This document shows, one piece after another, positions 52,625-62,320 of a DNA stretch of 64,000 nt. A program made the translations under genes and the position numbers. The notes beneath the pieces were generated by a model. That model did not search any database. It had not been told where the DNA came from and was given only the letters and a program-made list of their open reading frames with translations. Each line of letters starts with the position of its first letter. Positions within the stretch are counted from its first letter, which is position 1. This DNA is from an uncultured Prevotellaceae bacterium (GTDB lineage: Bacteria; Bacteroidota; Bacteroidia; Bacteroidales; Bacteroidaceae). The stretch is taken from the NCBI GenBank assembly GCA_902769805.1, contig CACXQL010000005.1:1-64000 (forward strand). The letters are read 5' to 3'.

Positions 52625-52748
52625 TATCTTCCTCTTTTTGTGTGCAAAGATACGAAAAAAGTTCATAATACATAGTTCATCGTTCATAATTTTTTCGTAC
52701 CATTGATTTCATCCAAGACAGGTTTCATTTCGGAAAAACTCAAATAAA

Positions 52749-52780
52749 TTTGGTTTTTCGCTCAATTTACACTACCTTTG
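52749..52780 (+). promoter_or_regulatory. Promoter of yidC
   Basis: TTTG (52749-52752), 20 nt, TACCTTTG (52773-52780), within the block AACTCAAATAAATTTGG shared with 24264 onward. Confidence 0.8.
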
Positions 52781-52820
52781 CACCTCGTATGAAATTTGAG
52801 AATATAATATATTATATAAT

Positions 52821-54707
52821 ATGAATAGAGATACGATTATCGGTTTCGTCCTCATCGCCGTTGTACTGATAGGATTCAGCTGGTACAACAGTCCCTCAAA
52901 AGAGGAGATAGAAGCCGCACGTCAACAGGACTCCATCGCGACTGCCTTGCAGGCTGAGGCGAAGAAAGAGGCCGAGGCAAAGAAGAAAGAAGCTAACAAG
53001 ACGACACAGGCTGACAGCGTCAAGGCTGACACTACTGCCCTCTTCTATCAGGCACTCAACGGCACTTCCCAGCAGGTGGTCCTGAAGAATCAGAAGTTAG
53101 AGCTGACACTCGACACCAAGGGCGGTGTCATCAAGAAGGCGAAGATTCTTGACTTCAAGGACCTCAACGACGAGAAAGACCTGACGCTCTTCGACGAGAA
53201 AGACCAGAACCTGAACTTCATGCTTGCGGGCAAACAGGATAATATCGTCACTGCCGACCTGTTCTTCACACCGTCAGAGCAGACAGACTCTACCGTTACG
53301 ATGACGGCAACAGCAGGAAATGGCGGACAGGTCATCCTGAAATACCGCCTTGGCAAAGACTATCTGTTAGGTTTCTCCCTGCAAGTGAAGGGACTTGCCA
53401 ACGCCTTCGCCCCCTCATATAAAGAGGTGGAGATAGAATGGACCGACCATTGTCGCCAGCATGAGAAGGGTTTCTCGTTTGAGAATCGCTATACCTCTAT
53501 CTTCTATAAGGAGATACAGGACGATCCTGACAACCTGAGTGAGTCTGCTGATGAGAGTGAATCGATAGAAGAGGAACTTGACTGGGTGGCTTTCCGTAAC
53601 CAGTTCTTCAGTGTCGCCCTTATCTCAAAAGACAATTTCGCCAAGAATGCCGCCCTGTCGAGCATCCTCGATGAAAAGGGCAGCGGTTACCTGAAACAGT
53701 TTGATGCCAGGCTCAAGACGGCTTTCGACCCCACAGGTGAGAAGCCTTCTGAGTTTGAGATGTATATCGGACCTAACAATTTCCGACTCATCAAGGACGT
53801 AGAACAACAGAGCCAGTTCGGCAAAGACCTCAATCTGGAGCATTTGGTGAACCTCGGATGGTGGCTGTTCCGCCTTATCAACCGCTGGTTTACACTTTAT
53901 GTCTTCGACTGGCTTGCCAGCTTCGGTTTCAGCATGGGTATCGTCCTGATACTGATTACCATCCTTCTGAAGGTTATCACCTTCCCAATGGTAAAGAAGT
54001 CGTATCTGTCTTCTGCGAAGATGCGCGTCCTTAAACCCAAACTGGAAGAAGCCACCAAGCAGTACGACAAACCTGAAGACCAGATGAAGAAACAACAGGA
54101 GATGATGTCGCTCTACTCGAAATATGGTGTCAGTCCGATGGGAGGATGTCTTCCTATGCTCATCCAGATGCCTATCTGGATTGCGATGTTCTGGTTTGTA
54201 CCTAATGCCATCCAGTTACGCGGACAGAGTTTCCTGTGGATGGACGACCTGTCGACCTACGACCCCATCATTGAATGGACAAATAATATCTGGGGCATCG
54301 GTGACCATCTGTCGCTGACCTGTATCCTTTTCTGTGCCGCCCAGCTGATATACACATGGATCAGTATGCGTCAGCAGAAAGACCAGATGATTGGTGCACA
54401 GGCAGAACAGATGAAGTTCATGCAGTGGATGATGTACATCATGCCGCTGATGTTCTTCTTCATCTTCAACGACTACTCGTCAGGACTGAACTTCTATTAC
54501 TTCATCTCGCTGTTCTTCTCCGCTGCCATCATGTGGACACTGCGTAAGACCACCAACGACGAGAAGTTGCTTGCCATCCTGGAAGCAAACTATGAGAAGA
54601 ACAAGAACAACCCCAAGAAAGTAAGTGGTATGGCTGCTCGTCTCGAAGCCATGCAGAAACAAGCCGACGAATTGAAGCGCCAACGCCAGAATGGGTATAA
54701 GAGATGA
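52821..54707 (+). CDS. yidC: Membrane protein insertase YidC
   Basis: A 628-residue inner-membrane insertase. The first TM helix (DTIIGFVLIAVVLIGFSWY) is followed by a Lys/Ala/Glu-rich linker, the periplasmic beta-supersandwich domain (about 75-340) and the conserved five-helix core (FGFSMGIVLILITILLKVIT, SPMGGCLPMLIQMPIWIAMF, MPLMFFFIFNDYSSGLNFYY). It inserts and folds membrane proteins with or without SecYEG. The rest of the rpmH-rnpA cluster is absent, as usual in Bacteroidetes. Confidence 0.97.
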   Translation: MNRDTIIGFVLIAVVLIGFSWYNSPSKEEIEAARQQDSIATALQAEAKKEAEAKKKEANKTTQADSVKADTTALFYQALNGTSQQVVLKNQKLELTLDTKGGVIKKAKILDFKDLNDEKDLTLFDEKDQNLNFMLAGKQDNIVTADLFFTPSEQTDSTVTMTATAGNGGQVILKYRLGKDYLLGFSLQVKGLANAFAPSYKEVEIEWTDHCRQHEKGFSFENRYTSIFYKEIQDDPDNLSESADESESIEEELDWVAFRNQFFSVALISKDNFAKNAALSSILDEKGSGYLKQFDARLKTAFDPTGEKPSEFEMYIGPNNFRLIKDVEQQSQFGKDLNLEHLVNLGWWLFRLINRWFTLYVFDWLASFGFSMGIVLILITILLKVITFPMVKKSYLSSAKMRVLKPKLEEATKQYDKPEDQMKKQQEMMSLYSKYGVSPMGGCLPMLIQMPIWIAMFWFVPNAIQLRGQSFLWMDDLSTYDPIIEWTNNIWGIGDHLSLTCILFCAAQLIYTWISMRQQKDQMIGAQAEQMKFMQWMMYIMPLMFFFIFNDYSSGLNFYYFISLFFSAAIMWTLRKTTNDEKLLAILEANYEKNKNNPKKVSGMAARLEAMQKQADELKRQRQNGYKR

Positions 54708-54820
54708 ATTGAGAATTGAAAATTGAAAATTGAAAGTTTCGATTAAGCGAGAGCAGAGCCATGTTTACATGAGCTATGCCGAGCGTGAGAAACTTCGGCA
54801 AAGTCAAAATTGAGAATTAG
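54707..54820. repeat. REP-like element, copy 1
   Basis: AATTGAG/AATTGAA heptamers (54707-54734), then a 63-nt core (54735-54797) with an outer AGTTTC/GAAACT pairing and an inner CATG-TTTA-CATG hairpin, then AATTGAG-type heptamers. The core is identical to 62341-62403. It starts on the last base of the yidC stop codon. Confidence 0.9.
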
Positions 54821-56284
54821 ATGAAGATTGGATTTGACAACGAGAAATATCTGAAGATACAGTCAGAGCATATCAAAGAGCGTATCGCACAGTTTGACGG
54901 TAAGCTCTATCTGGAGTTAGGCGGCAAACTCTTCGACGATCATCATGCTAGTCGTGTACTACCAGGCTTCAAACCTGATTCCAAGTTAAGGATGTTCGCA
55001 CAGTTGCGTGACAGCATTGAGATCATCATCGTCGTGAATGCCGAGGATATCGAGCGTAATAAGGTACGTGCCGACTTAGGTATCACCTATGACGAGGATG
55101 TGCTGCGCCTGCGTGACGAGTTCATGAGTCGAGACTTCATGGTAGGCTCCGTCGTCATCACCCATTATAACGGTCAACAGGCTGCTGATCAGTTCCATCG
55201 TCGTTTGGAGCGCATGGGTATCAAATCCTATTTCCATTACCTCATTGACGGTTATCCTCATAGTGTGGACTTGATTGCCAGTGACGAGGGTTTCGGTAAG
55301 AATGACTATGTGGAGACCACACGTGAACTGGTCATCGTCACAGCTCCCGGTCCTGGCTCTGGTAAGATGGCGGTATGCCTCTCCCAGCTGTATAATGAGC
55401 ATAAGCGTGGCATCCGTGCAGGTTATGCGAAGTTCGAAACGTTCCCTGTATGGAACCTTCCTCTGAAGCATCCTGTGAATATCGCCTACGAGGCTGCCAC
55501 TGCCGACCTTAACGATGTGAACATGATTGACCCGTTCCATTTGGAGGCTTATGGCAAGACTGCTATTAACTACAATCGCGATATCGAGATATTCCCTGTA
55601 TTGAATGCACTCTTCGAAGGCATCTACGGAGAGAATCCTTATAAGTCGCCTACGGATATGGGCGTGAACATGGTCGGTTTCTGCATCAGCGACGACAATG
55701 TTTGCTGTAAAGCCTCGAAGGACGAGATCATCCGCCGTTACTATGCCGCTACCAATAAAATGGCAGACGGTGCGGATAACGAGGCGGAGGTGCATAAGAT
55801 TCAGATGCTCTTCAATCAGGCGAAGATTACAACAGCCGATCGTCGTATCACGATTGCTGCCAATGAGCGCAAAGCTGAGACCAATGGACCTGCATCTGCC
55901 ATGGAACTGGAAGACGGAACCATCATCACGGCAAAGACTACAACGCTGTTAGGATGCAGCGCTGCCCTGATACTGAATGTCATCAAACACTTAGCTGGTA
56001 TCGGTCATGATGTGAAACTCATACCGCAAAGCATGATAGAACCTATTCAGAAGACGAAGATAGAGTATCTGGGAGGTAACAACCCCCGCCTTCATACGGA
56101 TGAGGTTCTGGTAGCCCTGAGTGTCTTGTCACAGAATGACGACCAGTGTCGCCGCGCCTTAGAGCAACTGCCTAAGCTACGAGGCTGTCAGGTACACACC
56201 ACTATCATGTTAGGCGAGGTTGACCGAAAGATCTTCAAGAAGTTAGGTTGCGGACTGACCTGCGATCCTATCAAGAAGAAATAG
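54821..56284 (+). CDS. DUF1846 family protein
   Basis: A 487-residue protein matching the conserved DUF1846 (UPF0371) family over its full length: KIGFDNEKYLKIQSEHIKER at the start, VTAPGPGSGKMAVCLSQLY (a P-loop-like site), MGVNMVGFCISDDNVCCKAS, and the QTKIEYLGGNNPRLHTDE-like C-terminal part. Members are cytoplasmic and of unproven function, proposed to be nucleotide-binding. It is separated from yidC by the REP-like element. Confidence 0.93.
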   Translation: MKIGFDNEKYLKIQSEHIKERIAQFDGKLYLELGGKLFDDHHASRVLPGFKPDSKLRMFAQLRDSIEIIIVVNAEDIERNKVRADLGITYDEDVLRLRDEFMSRDFMVGSVVITHYNGQQAADQFHRRLERMGIKSYFHYLIDGYPHSVDLIASDEGFGKNDYVETTRELVIVTAPGPGSGKMAVCLSQLYNEHKRGIRAGYAKFETFPVWNLPLKHPVNIAYEAATADLNDVNMIDPFHLEAYGKTAINYNRDIEIFPVLNALFEGIYGENPYKSPTDMGVNMVGFCISDDNVCCKASKDEIIRRYYAATNKMADGADNEAEVHKIQMLFNQAKITTADRRITIAANERKAETNGPASAMELEDGTIITAKTTTLLGCSAALILNVIKHLAGIGHDVKLIPQSMIEPIQKTKIEYLGGNNPRLHTDEVLVALSVLSQNDDQCRRALEQLPKLRGCQVHTTIMLGEVDRKIFKKLGCGLTCDPIKKK

Positions 56285-56291
56285 ACAAGAA

Positions 56292-56320
56292 AGCCTGAGC
56301 GTTTGCTCAGGCTCTTTTAT
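56292..56320. terminator. Terminator after DUF1846 gene
   Basis: AGCCTGAGC pairs with GCTCAGGCT around a GTTT loop, followed by CTTTTATTTT. It lies just before the stop of the convergent phosphatase gene. Confidence 0.9.
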
Positions 56321-58383
56321 TTTATCAACAGACACATCATCGTCAGGTCATCATTGGGATCGGCTCCATTGCGGTGCTTGTTTACCTCATCCATCAGTCT
56401 CAGTACCACCCTCTTGGCATTGTCTAATGACTGGTCATTCAATATCTCAAGGATACGGTCATCACCAAACTGCACCTGTTCCTTGTTCTCTGCCTCATTA
56501 AGTCCATCGGAATAGATAAAGAGAGGTATGCCGCGAATGTCTTCTATGGTCTCACCAACAAACTCCAGGCCAGGCCATAGACCAATGGGTGCATTAGACT
56601 CTATTTCCATGAACTTCGGTGGGAAGCCGTAAATAGGAGGATTATGTCCGGCATTACAATAATCCATCCGTCCCGTCTTCAGGTTGATGAGACCCATGAA
56701 CATCGTGACGAACATACCCTGGTCGTTGTTCTCCGTCAGCGCATTATTCATACGTGTGGCAATGGCGGCAGGCTTCATGTGCTCAGAACCCAGTGTACGG
56801 AACATACGGTTTGCCTGTGCCATAAACAGGGAGGCAGGCACACCCTTGCCTGACACATCACCCAGACAGAAGTACAACTCATCACCCAACAGCTGATAGC
56901 CATAGAGGTCACCACCAACCTCCTTCGCCGGAGTCATAGCGGCATACATATCAATATTCTCACGATCAGGGAATACATTAGGTACCATTGACATCTGAAT
57001 ATCACGGGCAATACGCAACTCACTCTGTATACGCTCCTTGATTTGAGTTGTCTCTTCCAACTGATCATAGGCTGTCTTCAACTTAGCATGCGCCTCCTCC
57101 AGACGATTGTGGGCGGCCTCGAGTTTCATGGCTGCCTTACGTTTATGGAAAATATAGATCAAGAAGAATGCCAGCGACAAGACAAGGGCAACACCCGTTC
57201 CAATCAGTCGTTGCTGCGTGAGCTTCATTTCCTTCTGGGCTATCTCCGCTTCCTTACCCTGTGTATCGTATAGTGTGGCGAGCTCTGCCATCGCACTGTT
57301 CTTCTGTTCAATGATAGCAGTATCAAGAACCGCAAGGATATACTCTCCGACAAACTTTGCCGAGTCTCTACGTCCAGCCTCTGCATTAGCATGATACTTC
57401 GGCAGCATATACTGTTGTATGATATCCAGTGAAGGCTCCATACCCCACTCACCCAACGCCTGGTCTAAGAAACGATAGTTATCTGCTGCCTCCCGATAAC
57501 GCTTTGCCACCATCAGGTAGTCATTACCCAAGATACGACCAACGGCCGTCTTCGAATAGCGTGTCTCCAGATATCGCTGATACGCCTCACCGGCCTCCTT
57601 CGACTTACGAAGACCCTCCAAGGCAATCGCCCGCATAATCTCGATACGACCCTGGTATTCATCAAAATACTCCTTACGCGCATCGGAACGCTGGCGATAC
57701 ATGCCCAACAGCATCTCCGTACGGTCAATCCAGTAGATGGACTCCTGATAGCGACGCATCTTGATATACGCCTGACTGGTATATACCGTACCGAGGACAG
57801 CCTCTTGGAAACCACGGCCCGTGGAGTCTGACTGCCAACGGTTAGCATAGTGGGCACGGGCTTTCAGGAAGCTCTCCTTCGCCTCCTCGTCACGTCCGAG
57901 GTTCAGTTGGCAACAACCAATATTATTGAGCAGGATGGCATAATCGATATCAGAGCCTATATGTGTCTCATCCATCTGTTTCACGGCAGGAACAGCCACC
58001 TGCAGAGCCCCCTCATAGTCACCCTTCACCAACAGAATCTCCGACAGACGGCGGGCACATTTGTTATAGCTCAACTGGTCCTGACTTGATTTTATCTCAC
58101 TCTCCAACGCCTTCCTATAGTATATCTCCGCCATGCGGTACTGTCCCTGATGGTAGAACGACACTCCTCTCCAACGGTTAGCATTCAGTGCCGAGATGTC
58201 ACCTGCCATCTCAAAACTGTCAGCAACGGCTCTCATCCTCTCATACTTCATCTTCACACCAATATCAAAAAGTACAGAATCGGCACGAGTGGAACGTATC
58301 TCACGTCGTTTCACCTCATTACAGCCTGTCATGGATAACAGGACGAGTAATACCAGGATGGTCAGCTGTTTGGTCTTACTCAT
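56317..58383 (-). CDS. TPR lipoprotein with SpoIIE-type PP2C phosphatase
   Basis: A 688-residue signalling protein. The lipoprotein signal ends in LSMTGC, so the N-terminal TPR domain (about 25-370) is periplasmic. One TM helix (about 393-412, GTGVALVLSLAFFLIYIF) leads to a coiled coil (about 420-465) and a cytoplasmic SpoIIE/PP2C domain (about 480-688; ELRIARDIQMSMVPN, AKEVGGDLYGY and CLGDVSGKGVPASLFMA with metal-binding Asp, YSDGLNEAEN). It probably dephosphorylates an anti-sigma-antagonist-type partner in response to an envelope signal. Such a partner is not visible in this window. Confidence 0.92.
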   Translation of the reverse strand: MSKTKQLTILVLLVLLSMTGCNEVKRREIRSTRADSVLFDIGVKMKYERMRAVADSFEMAGDISALNANRWRGVSFYHQGQYRMAEIYYRKALESEIKSSQDQLSYNKCARRLSEILLVKGDYEGALQVAVPAVKQMDETHIGSDIDYAILLNNIGCCQLNLGRDEEAKESFLKARAHYANRWQSDSTGRGFQEAVLGTVYTSQAYIKMRRYQESIYWIDRTEMLLGMYRQRSDARKEYFDEYQGRIEIMRAIALEGLRKSKEAGEAYQRYLETRYSKTAVGRILGNDYLMVAKRYREAADNYRFLDQALGEWGMEPSLDIIQQYMLPKYHANAEAGRRDSAKFVGEYILAVLDTAIIEQKNSAMAELATLYDTQGKEAEIAQKEMKLTQQRLIGTGVALVLSLAFFLIYIFHKRKAAMKLEAAHNRLEEAHAKLKTAYDQLEETTQIKERIQSELRIARDIQMSMVPNVFPDRENIDMYAAMTPAKEVGGDLYGYQLLGDELYFCLGDVSGKGVPASLFMAQANRMFRTLGSEHMKPAAIATRMNNALTENNDQGMFVTMFMGLINLKTGRMDYCNAGHNPPIYGFPPKFMEIESNAPIGLWPGLEFVGETIEDIRGIPLFIYSDGLNEAENKEQVQFGDDRILEILNDQSLDNAKRVVLRLMDEVNKHRNGADPNDDLTMMCLLIK

Positions 58384-58405
58384 AGTGTCTTAGTCACTTT
58401 TCGTG

Positions 58406-58413
58406 CAAAGATA
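58406..58413 (-). promoter_or_regulatory. -7 box of the phosphatase gene
   Basis: TATCTTTG on the minus strand, 22 nt before ATG 58383. Confidence 0.6.
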
Positions 58414-58530
58414 CGAAATAATTATGAATTAAGCATTATGAATGAAACTTTATTTTTCTTTGCATCATCTTCATCCATGCAAAGGTACATAAAAATCAAC
58501 AGAAAGCGTCTGTTTCTGCTGATTTTTGTT

Positions 58531-58538
58531 TATCTTTG
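58531..58538 (+). promoter_or_regulatory. -7 box of the S9 peptidase gene
   Basis: TATCTTTG, 21 nt before ATG 58560. Confidence 0.6.
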
Positions 58539-58559
58539 CACCACAAAACTTGATTAAAG

Positions 58560-60665
58560 ATGAAAAAAATATTAATAATGGTGGCTGTGATGTTGATGAT
58601 CACAGGTACCACAAACGCTCAAAACGACGTGAATATCGGAAAGAGTAATATCAAACTGGGCAGTCACATGATGACCCCTGAGGCACTTTGGGCAATGGGA
58701 CGTATCGGTGGTGTGGAAGCCTCGCCAGACGGTCACAAAATTGTATTCCAAGTAGGCTATTATAGTGTAAAAGCAAATAAAAGTCATCAGGTCATCTGTG
58801 TGATGGATGCCGATGGCAAGAACCGTCGCCAACTAACCACAAGTAGTAAGAACGAGACGGATCCCACCTGGCTTGACAATGAGACTATCGCCTATATTTC
58901 TGACGGTGAAATATGGGCGATGAAGCCTGACGGCTCCGACCGCAAGCAACTGTCGAAGATGGACGGTAAGGTGGAAGGCTTTAAATTCTCGCCTGACCAC
59001 TCGAAGGTCATCATTCTTCAATCAATTCCCTTCCATGATATCATCAAGAAGAATCCTGATGACCTGCCCAAAGCTACGGGACGTCATGTCACCGACTTGA
59101 TGTACCGCCACTGGGACCATTATGTAGAGAGCATCCAGCATCCGTTTATCTATTCTGTAAGCGGTAATGACATAGGCACAGACGCCATCGACATCCTCGA
59201 AGGCGAACCTTATGAATGTCCCATGGAGCCCTTCGGTGGTATCGAGCAACTCGCCTGGAGTCCAGACTCCAAGACGATAGCCTACACCTGTCGTAAGAAG
59301 ACAGGCACAGACTATGCCGTCTCTACCGATTCAGATATTTACTTATATAATATAGGTACGCGTAAGACTACGAATCTCTGTAAACCAGCCGACTACAAGG
59401 CACCTGTCTGCGACCCTACCAAGACACTCAAGTATCAGGCTGTCAATGCACCGGAGAACCTGAAGAACAATGTGGGCTACGACCAGAACCCACAGTTCTC
59501 ATCTGACGGCAAGTATATCGCTTGGCTGTCGATGGAGCGTGACGGTTATGAGGCAGACCTCAACCGCCTGTGTATCTATGAGATGGCTACAGGCACTAAA
59601 CGTTATATCGACTGGAAGAGTGATGTAGAGTCTTTCTGTTGGGCACCACAGAAAGACAAGTCGGCACTGTTATATTTCCTCAGTGTATGGCACGGTTGTA
59701 ATAACATGTACAGTGTCAACTGGAAAGGTGAGGTCAAACAACTGACAGAGACCTGGGACGACTGGACCAGTCTGCAACTTGCCAACGACGGCAAGCGTAT
59801 CCTTGCTACCCGTCAGAGTCTGTCTGCTCCTACAGATATCTATATGGTGACCCCGGGAGATGGAAAAAGCAAGAAGAATGATGTAATAGAAACAAAGATC
59901 CAACAAATCTCTTTCGAGAACAAGAATATCCTCGACCAACTGACCTTTGGTAAGGTACAGCAGCGTTGGGTCAAGACCTCAGACGGCAAAGAGGAACTGG
60001 TATGGATCGTATTACCTGCCAACTATGAGGAAGGCAAGAAATACCCCACCCTGCTCTTCTGTGAAGGAGGACCACAGAGTCACGGACTGCCTGGTTTCGG
60101 ACAGGAATGGAAAGAGGAGATCAGCGGTGACTGGACTGGACAGTGTATGAGTGACTATCTCGCCGCTATTGATGATGCCGCCCAGAACCTTCCTTTCGTA
60201 GACAAAGACCGCCTTGGTGCCGTCGGTGCCTCCTTCGGAGGTTTCAGCGTCTACTACCTCGCAGGTCATCATAACAAACGCTTCAAGGCGTTTATCTCCC
60301 ATGACGGTGCCTTTAACCTTGAGTCGATGTACACCGATACCGAAGAGGTATTCTTCTCCAACTGGGAGTATGACGATGCCTACTGGAACAAAGACCGCAC
60401 CGCCAATGCCTCCAGGACTTACGAAAACTCACCGCATAAGTTTGTAGACAAATGGGACACTCCCATCCTCTGCATCCATGGCGAGAAAGACTACCGTATC
60501 GTGTATAACCAAGGTATGGGAGCCTTCAATGCCGCCCGTCTGCGCGGCATCCCTGCAGAGTTGCTCATCTTCCCCGATGAGAACCACTGGGTACTGAAGC
60601 CTCAGAACGGTATTCTCTGGCAGCGCACCTTCTTCGACTTCTTGGATAAATACCTGAAGCCGTAA
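58560..60665 (+). CDS. S9 family peptidase (dipeptidyl peptidase 5-like), probable in-frame deletion
   Basis: A 701-residue secreted enzyme (signal peptide to TTNAQ). Residues about 30-450 are a WD40-type propeller (ASPDGHKIVFQ, LAWSPDSKTIAYT, FSSDGKYIAWLS). Residues about 480-701 are the alpha/beta hydrolase: Ser558 in GASFGGFS, Asp near 642 in HGEKDYRI, His near 674 in DENHWVL. GGPQS is followed at once by HGLPGFGQEW near residue 505. In related S9 proteins about 28 residues (a core strand, including the NRRG motif) lie between these motifs, so this copy looks shortened and may be inactive. It is followed 35 nt later by an MFS carrier. Confidence 0.88.
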   Translation: MKKILIMVAVMLMITGTTNAQNDVNIGKSNIKLGSHMMTPEALWAMGRIGGVEASPDGHKIVFQVGYYSVKANKSHQVICVMDADGKNRRQLTTSSKNETDPTWLDNETIAYISDGEIWAMKPDGSDRKQLSKMDGKVEGFKFSPDHSKVIILQSIPFHDIIKKNPDDLPKATGRHVTDLMYRHWDHYVESIQHPFIYSVSGNDIGTDAIDILEGEPYECPMEPFGGIEQLAWSPDSKTIAYTCRKKTGTDYAVSTDSDIYLYNIGTRKTTNLCKPADYKAPVCDPTKTLKYQAVNAPENLKNNVGYDQNPQFSSDGKYIAWLSMERDGYEADLNRLCIYEMATGTKRYIDWKSDVESFCWAPQKDKSALLYFLSVWHGCNNMYSVNWKGEVKQLTETWDDWTSLQLANDGKRILATRQSLSAPTDIYMVTPGDGKSKKNDVIETKIQQISFENKNILDQLTFGKVQQRWVKTSDGKEELVWIVLPANYEEGKKYPTLLFCEGGPQSHGLPGFGQEWKEEISGDWTGQCMSDYLAAIDDAAQNLPFVDKDRLGAVGASFGGFSVYYLAGHHNKRFKAFISHDGAFNLESMYTDTEEVFFSNWEYDDAYWNKDRTANASRTYENSPHKFVDKWDTPILCIHGEKDYRIVYNQGMGAFNAARLRGIPAELLIFPDENHWVLKPQNGILWQRTFFDFLDKYLKP

Positions 60666-60700
60666 TAACTTAATAACAAAATAACGTAACAACGATAAAA

Positions 60701-62320
60701 ATGACTCAAGCAATTCAAAAAACACTTCGCGACAGCGCCGGCATGCGCTGGACTGCCCTGCTGCTTTTGGCTCTCGCCATGTTCTGCAGCTACATCTTCA
60801 TGGACATCCTCTCACCTATCAAGGACCTGATGCAGGAGACCCGCGGCTGGGACTCTACCGCATTCGGCACGATGCAGGGTTCTGAGGTGTTCCTCAACGT
60901 CTTCGTGTTCTTCCTCATCTTCGCAGGTATCATTCTCGACAAGATGGGTGTCCGTTTCACTGCCGTACTCAGTGCCGCCGTCATGCTTGTCGGAGCATGT
61001 GTCAAATGGTATGCTGTCACTGAGAGCTTCATCGGCAGTGAGCTCGAGACATGGTTTACCAACAACCTCAACTACATCCCTGTCTTTGATGAGTTAGGCG
61101 TATCACCATTCTACGAGGGCATGCCTGCCTCTGCGAAGTTTGCTGCCTGCGGCTTTATGATCTTCGGTTGCGGTTGCGAGATGGCAGGTATCACGGTAAG
61201 CCGTGGTATCGTGAAGTGGTTCAAGGGACGTGAGATGGCACTCGCCATGGGTTCTGAGATGGCACTTGCTCGTCTGGGTGTTGCCACCTGCATGATCTTC
61301 TCTCCCTTCTTCGCCAAGCTCGGCGGTACGGTTAGTGTCAGCCGCAGTGTTGCCTTCGGAGTCGTCTTGATGTGTATCGCACTCATCATGACCATCGTCT
61401 ATTTCTTCATGGACAAGAAGCTCGACAGTCAGACAGGCGAGGCAGAGGAGAAGGATGACCCCTTCCGCATCAAGGACCTCGGACAGATACTCACCTCCAG
61501 TGGTTTCTGGCTCGTCGCCTTATTATGCGTTCTCTATTATAGTGCCATCTTCCCCTTCCAGAAGTATGCCGTAAACATGTTGCAGTGCAACCTCACACTG
61601 ACGGCTCCTGCCGCAGACTCTTTCTGGGCACAGGACAAGGTCACCATCATCCAGTATGTCATCATGCTGGTGGTAGCAGGCTTTGGCTTTGCTAGCAACT
61701 TCCAGAAGTCTAAAGGTCGCCAGTACGGTATGCTCGCCCTCTCAATCATCGCCCTTATCACCTATTGCTATATGGGTTATATGCGTCAGAGTGCAGAGTC
61801 TATCTTCGCCGTGTTCCCCCTACTCGCAGTGCTCATCACCCCTATCCTCGGCAGCTATGTCGACCACAAGGGTAAGGCAGCCTCGATGCTCATCCTCGGT
61901 TCCTTGCTATTGATAGCTTGTCACCTAACCTTTGCCTTCATTCTCCCGATGTTTGAGGGTAATGCCATTGGTGGTATCATCATCGCATACGCCACAATCC
62001 TCGTCCTCGGTTCCAGTTTCTCACTGGTACCTGCGTCCCTGTGGCCCTCCGTACCCAAACTGGTCGATGCCAAAGTGATTGGTTCCGCCTACGCCCTGAT
62101 CTTCTGGATACAGAACATCGGTCTCTGGCTCTTCCCGTTGCTTATCGGCAAGGTACTTGACGACACCAACCCCGGTGTCACCGACCCCACGAAGTTCGAC
62201 TATACCGCACCGCTGGTGATGCTCGCCTGCTTAGGTGTTGCTGCCCTCATCCTCGGTTTTATCTTGAAAGCTGTTGACAAGAAAAAGGGTATTGGACTGG
62301 AAGAACCAAACATTAAATAA
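60701..62320 (+). CDS. MFS transporter (MFSD1-like)
   Basis: A 539-residue polytopic protein with about 12 TM helices in two halves and a central loop (KLDSQTGEAEEKDDPF). SYIFMDILSPIKDLMQ in TM1, GIILDKMGVRFT (MFS loop 2-3 motif) and SLVPASLWPSVPKLVD in the second half fit the branch related to animal MFSD1. Since MFSD1 carries dipeptides, and a dipeptidyl-peptidase-like gene lies directly upstream, dipeptide uptake is a reasonable guess. Substrate not shown by sequence. Confidence 0.85.
   Translation: MTQAIQKTLRDSAGMRWTALLLLALAMFCSYIFMDILSPIKDLMQETRGWDSTAFGTMQGSEVFLNVFVFFLIFAGIILDKMGVRFTAVLSAAVMLVGACVKWYAVTESFIGSELETWFTNNLNYIPVFDELGVSPFYEGMPASAKFAACGFMIFGCGCEMAGITVSRGIVKWFKGREMALAMGSEMALARLGVATCMIFSPFFAKLGGTVSVSRSVAFGVVLMCIALIMTIVYFFMDKKLDSQTGEAEEKDDPFRIKDLGQILTSSGFWLVALLCVLYYSAIFPFQKYAVNMLQCNLTLTAPAADSFWAQDKVTIIQYVIMLVVAGFGFASNFQKSKGRQYGMLALSIIALITYCYMGYMRQSAESIFAVFPLLAVLITPILGSYVDHKGKAASMLILGSLLLIACHLTFAFILPMFEGNAIGGIIIAYATILVLGSSFSLVPASLWPSVPKLVDAKVIGSAYALIFWIQNIGLWLFPLLIGKVLDDTNPGVTDPTKFDYTAPLVMLACLGVAALILGFILKAVDKKKGIGLEEPNIK

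Noticed and set aside
55076..55795. Minus-strand ORF of 239 codons within the DUF1846 gene
   Set aside because: It is antisense to a conserved full-length gene and its composition looks like a frame shadow.
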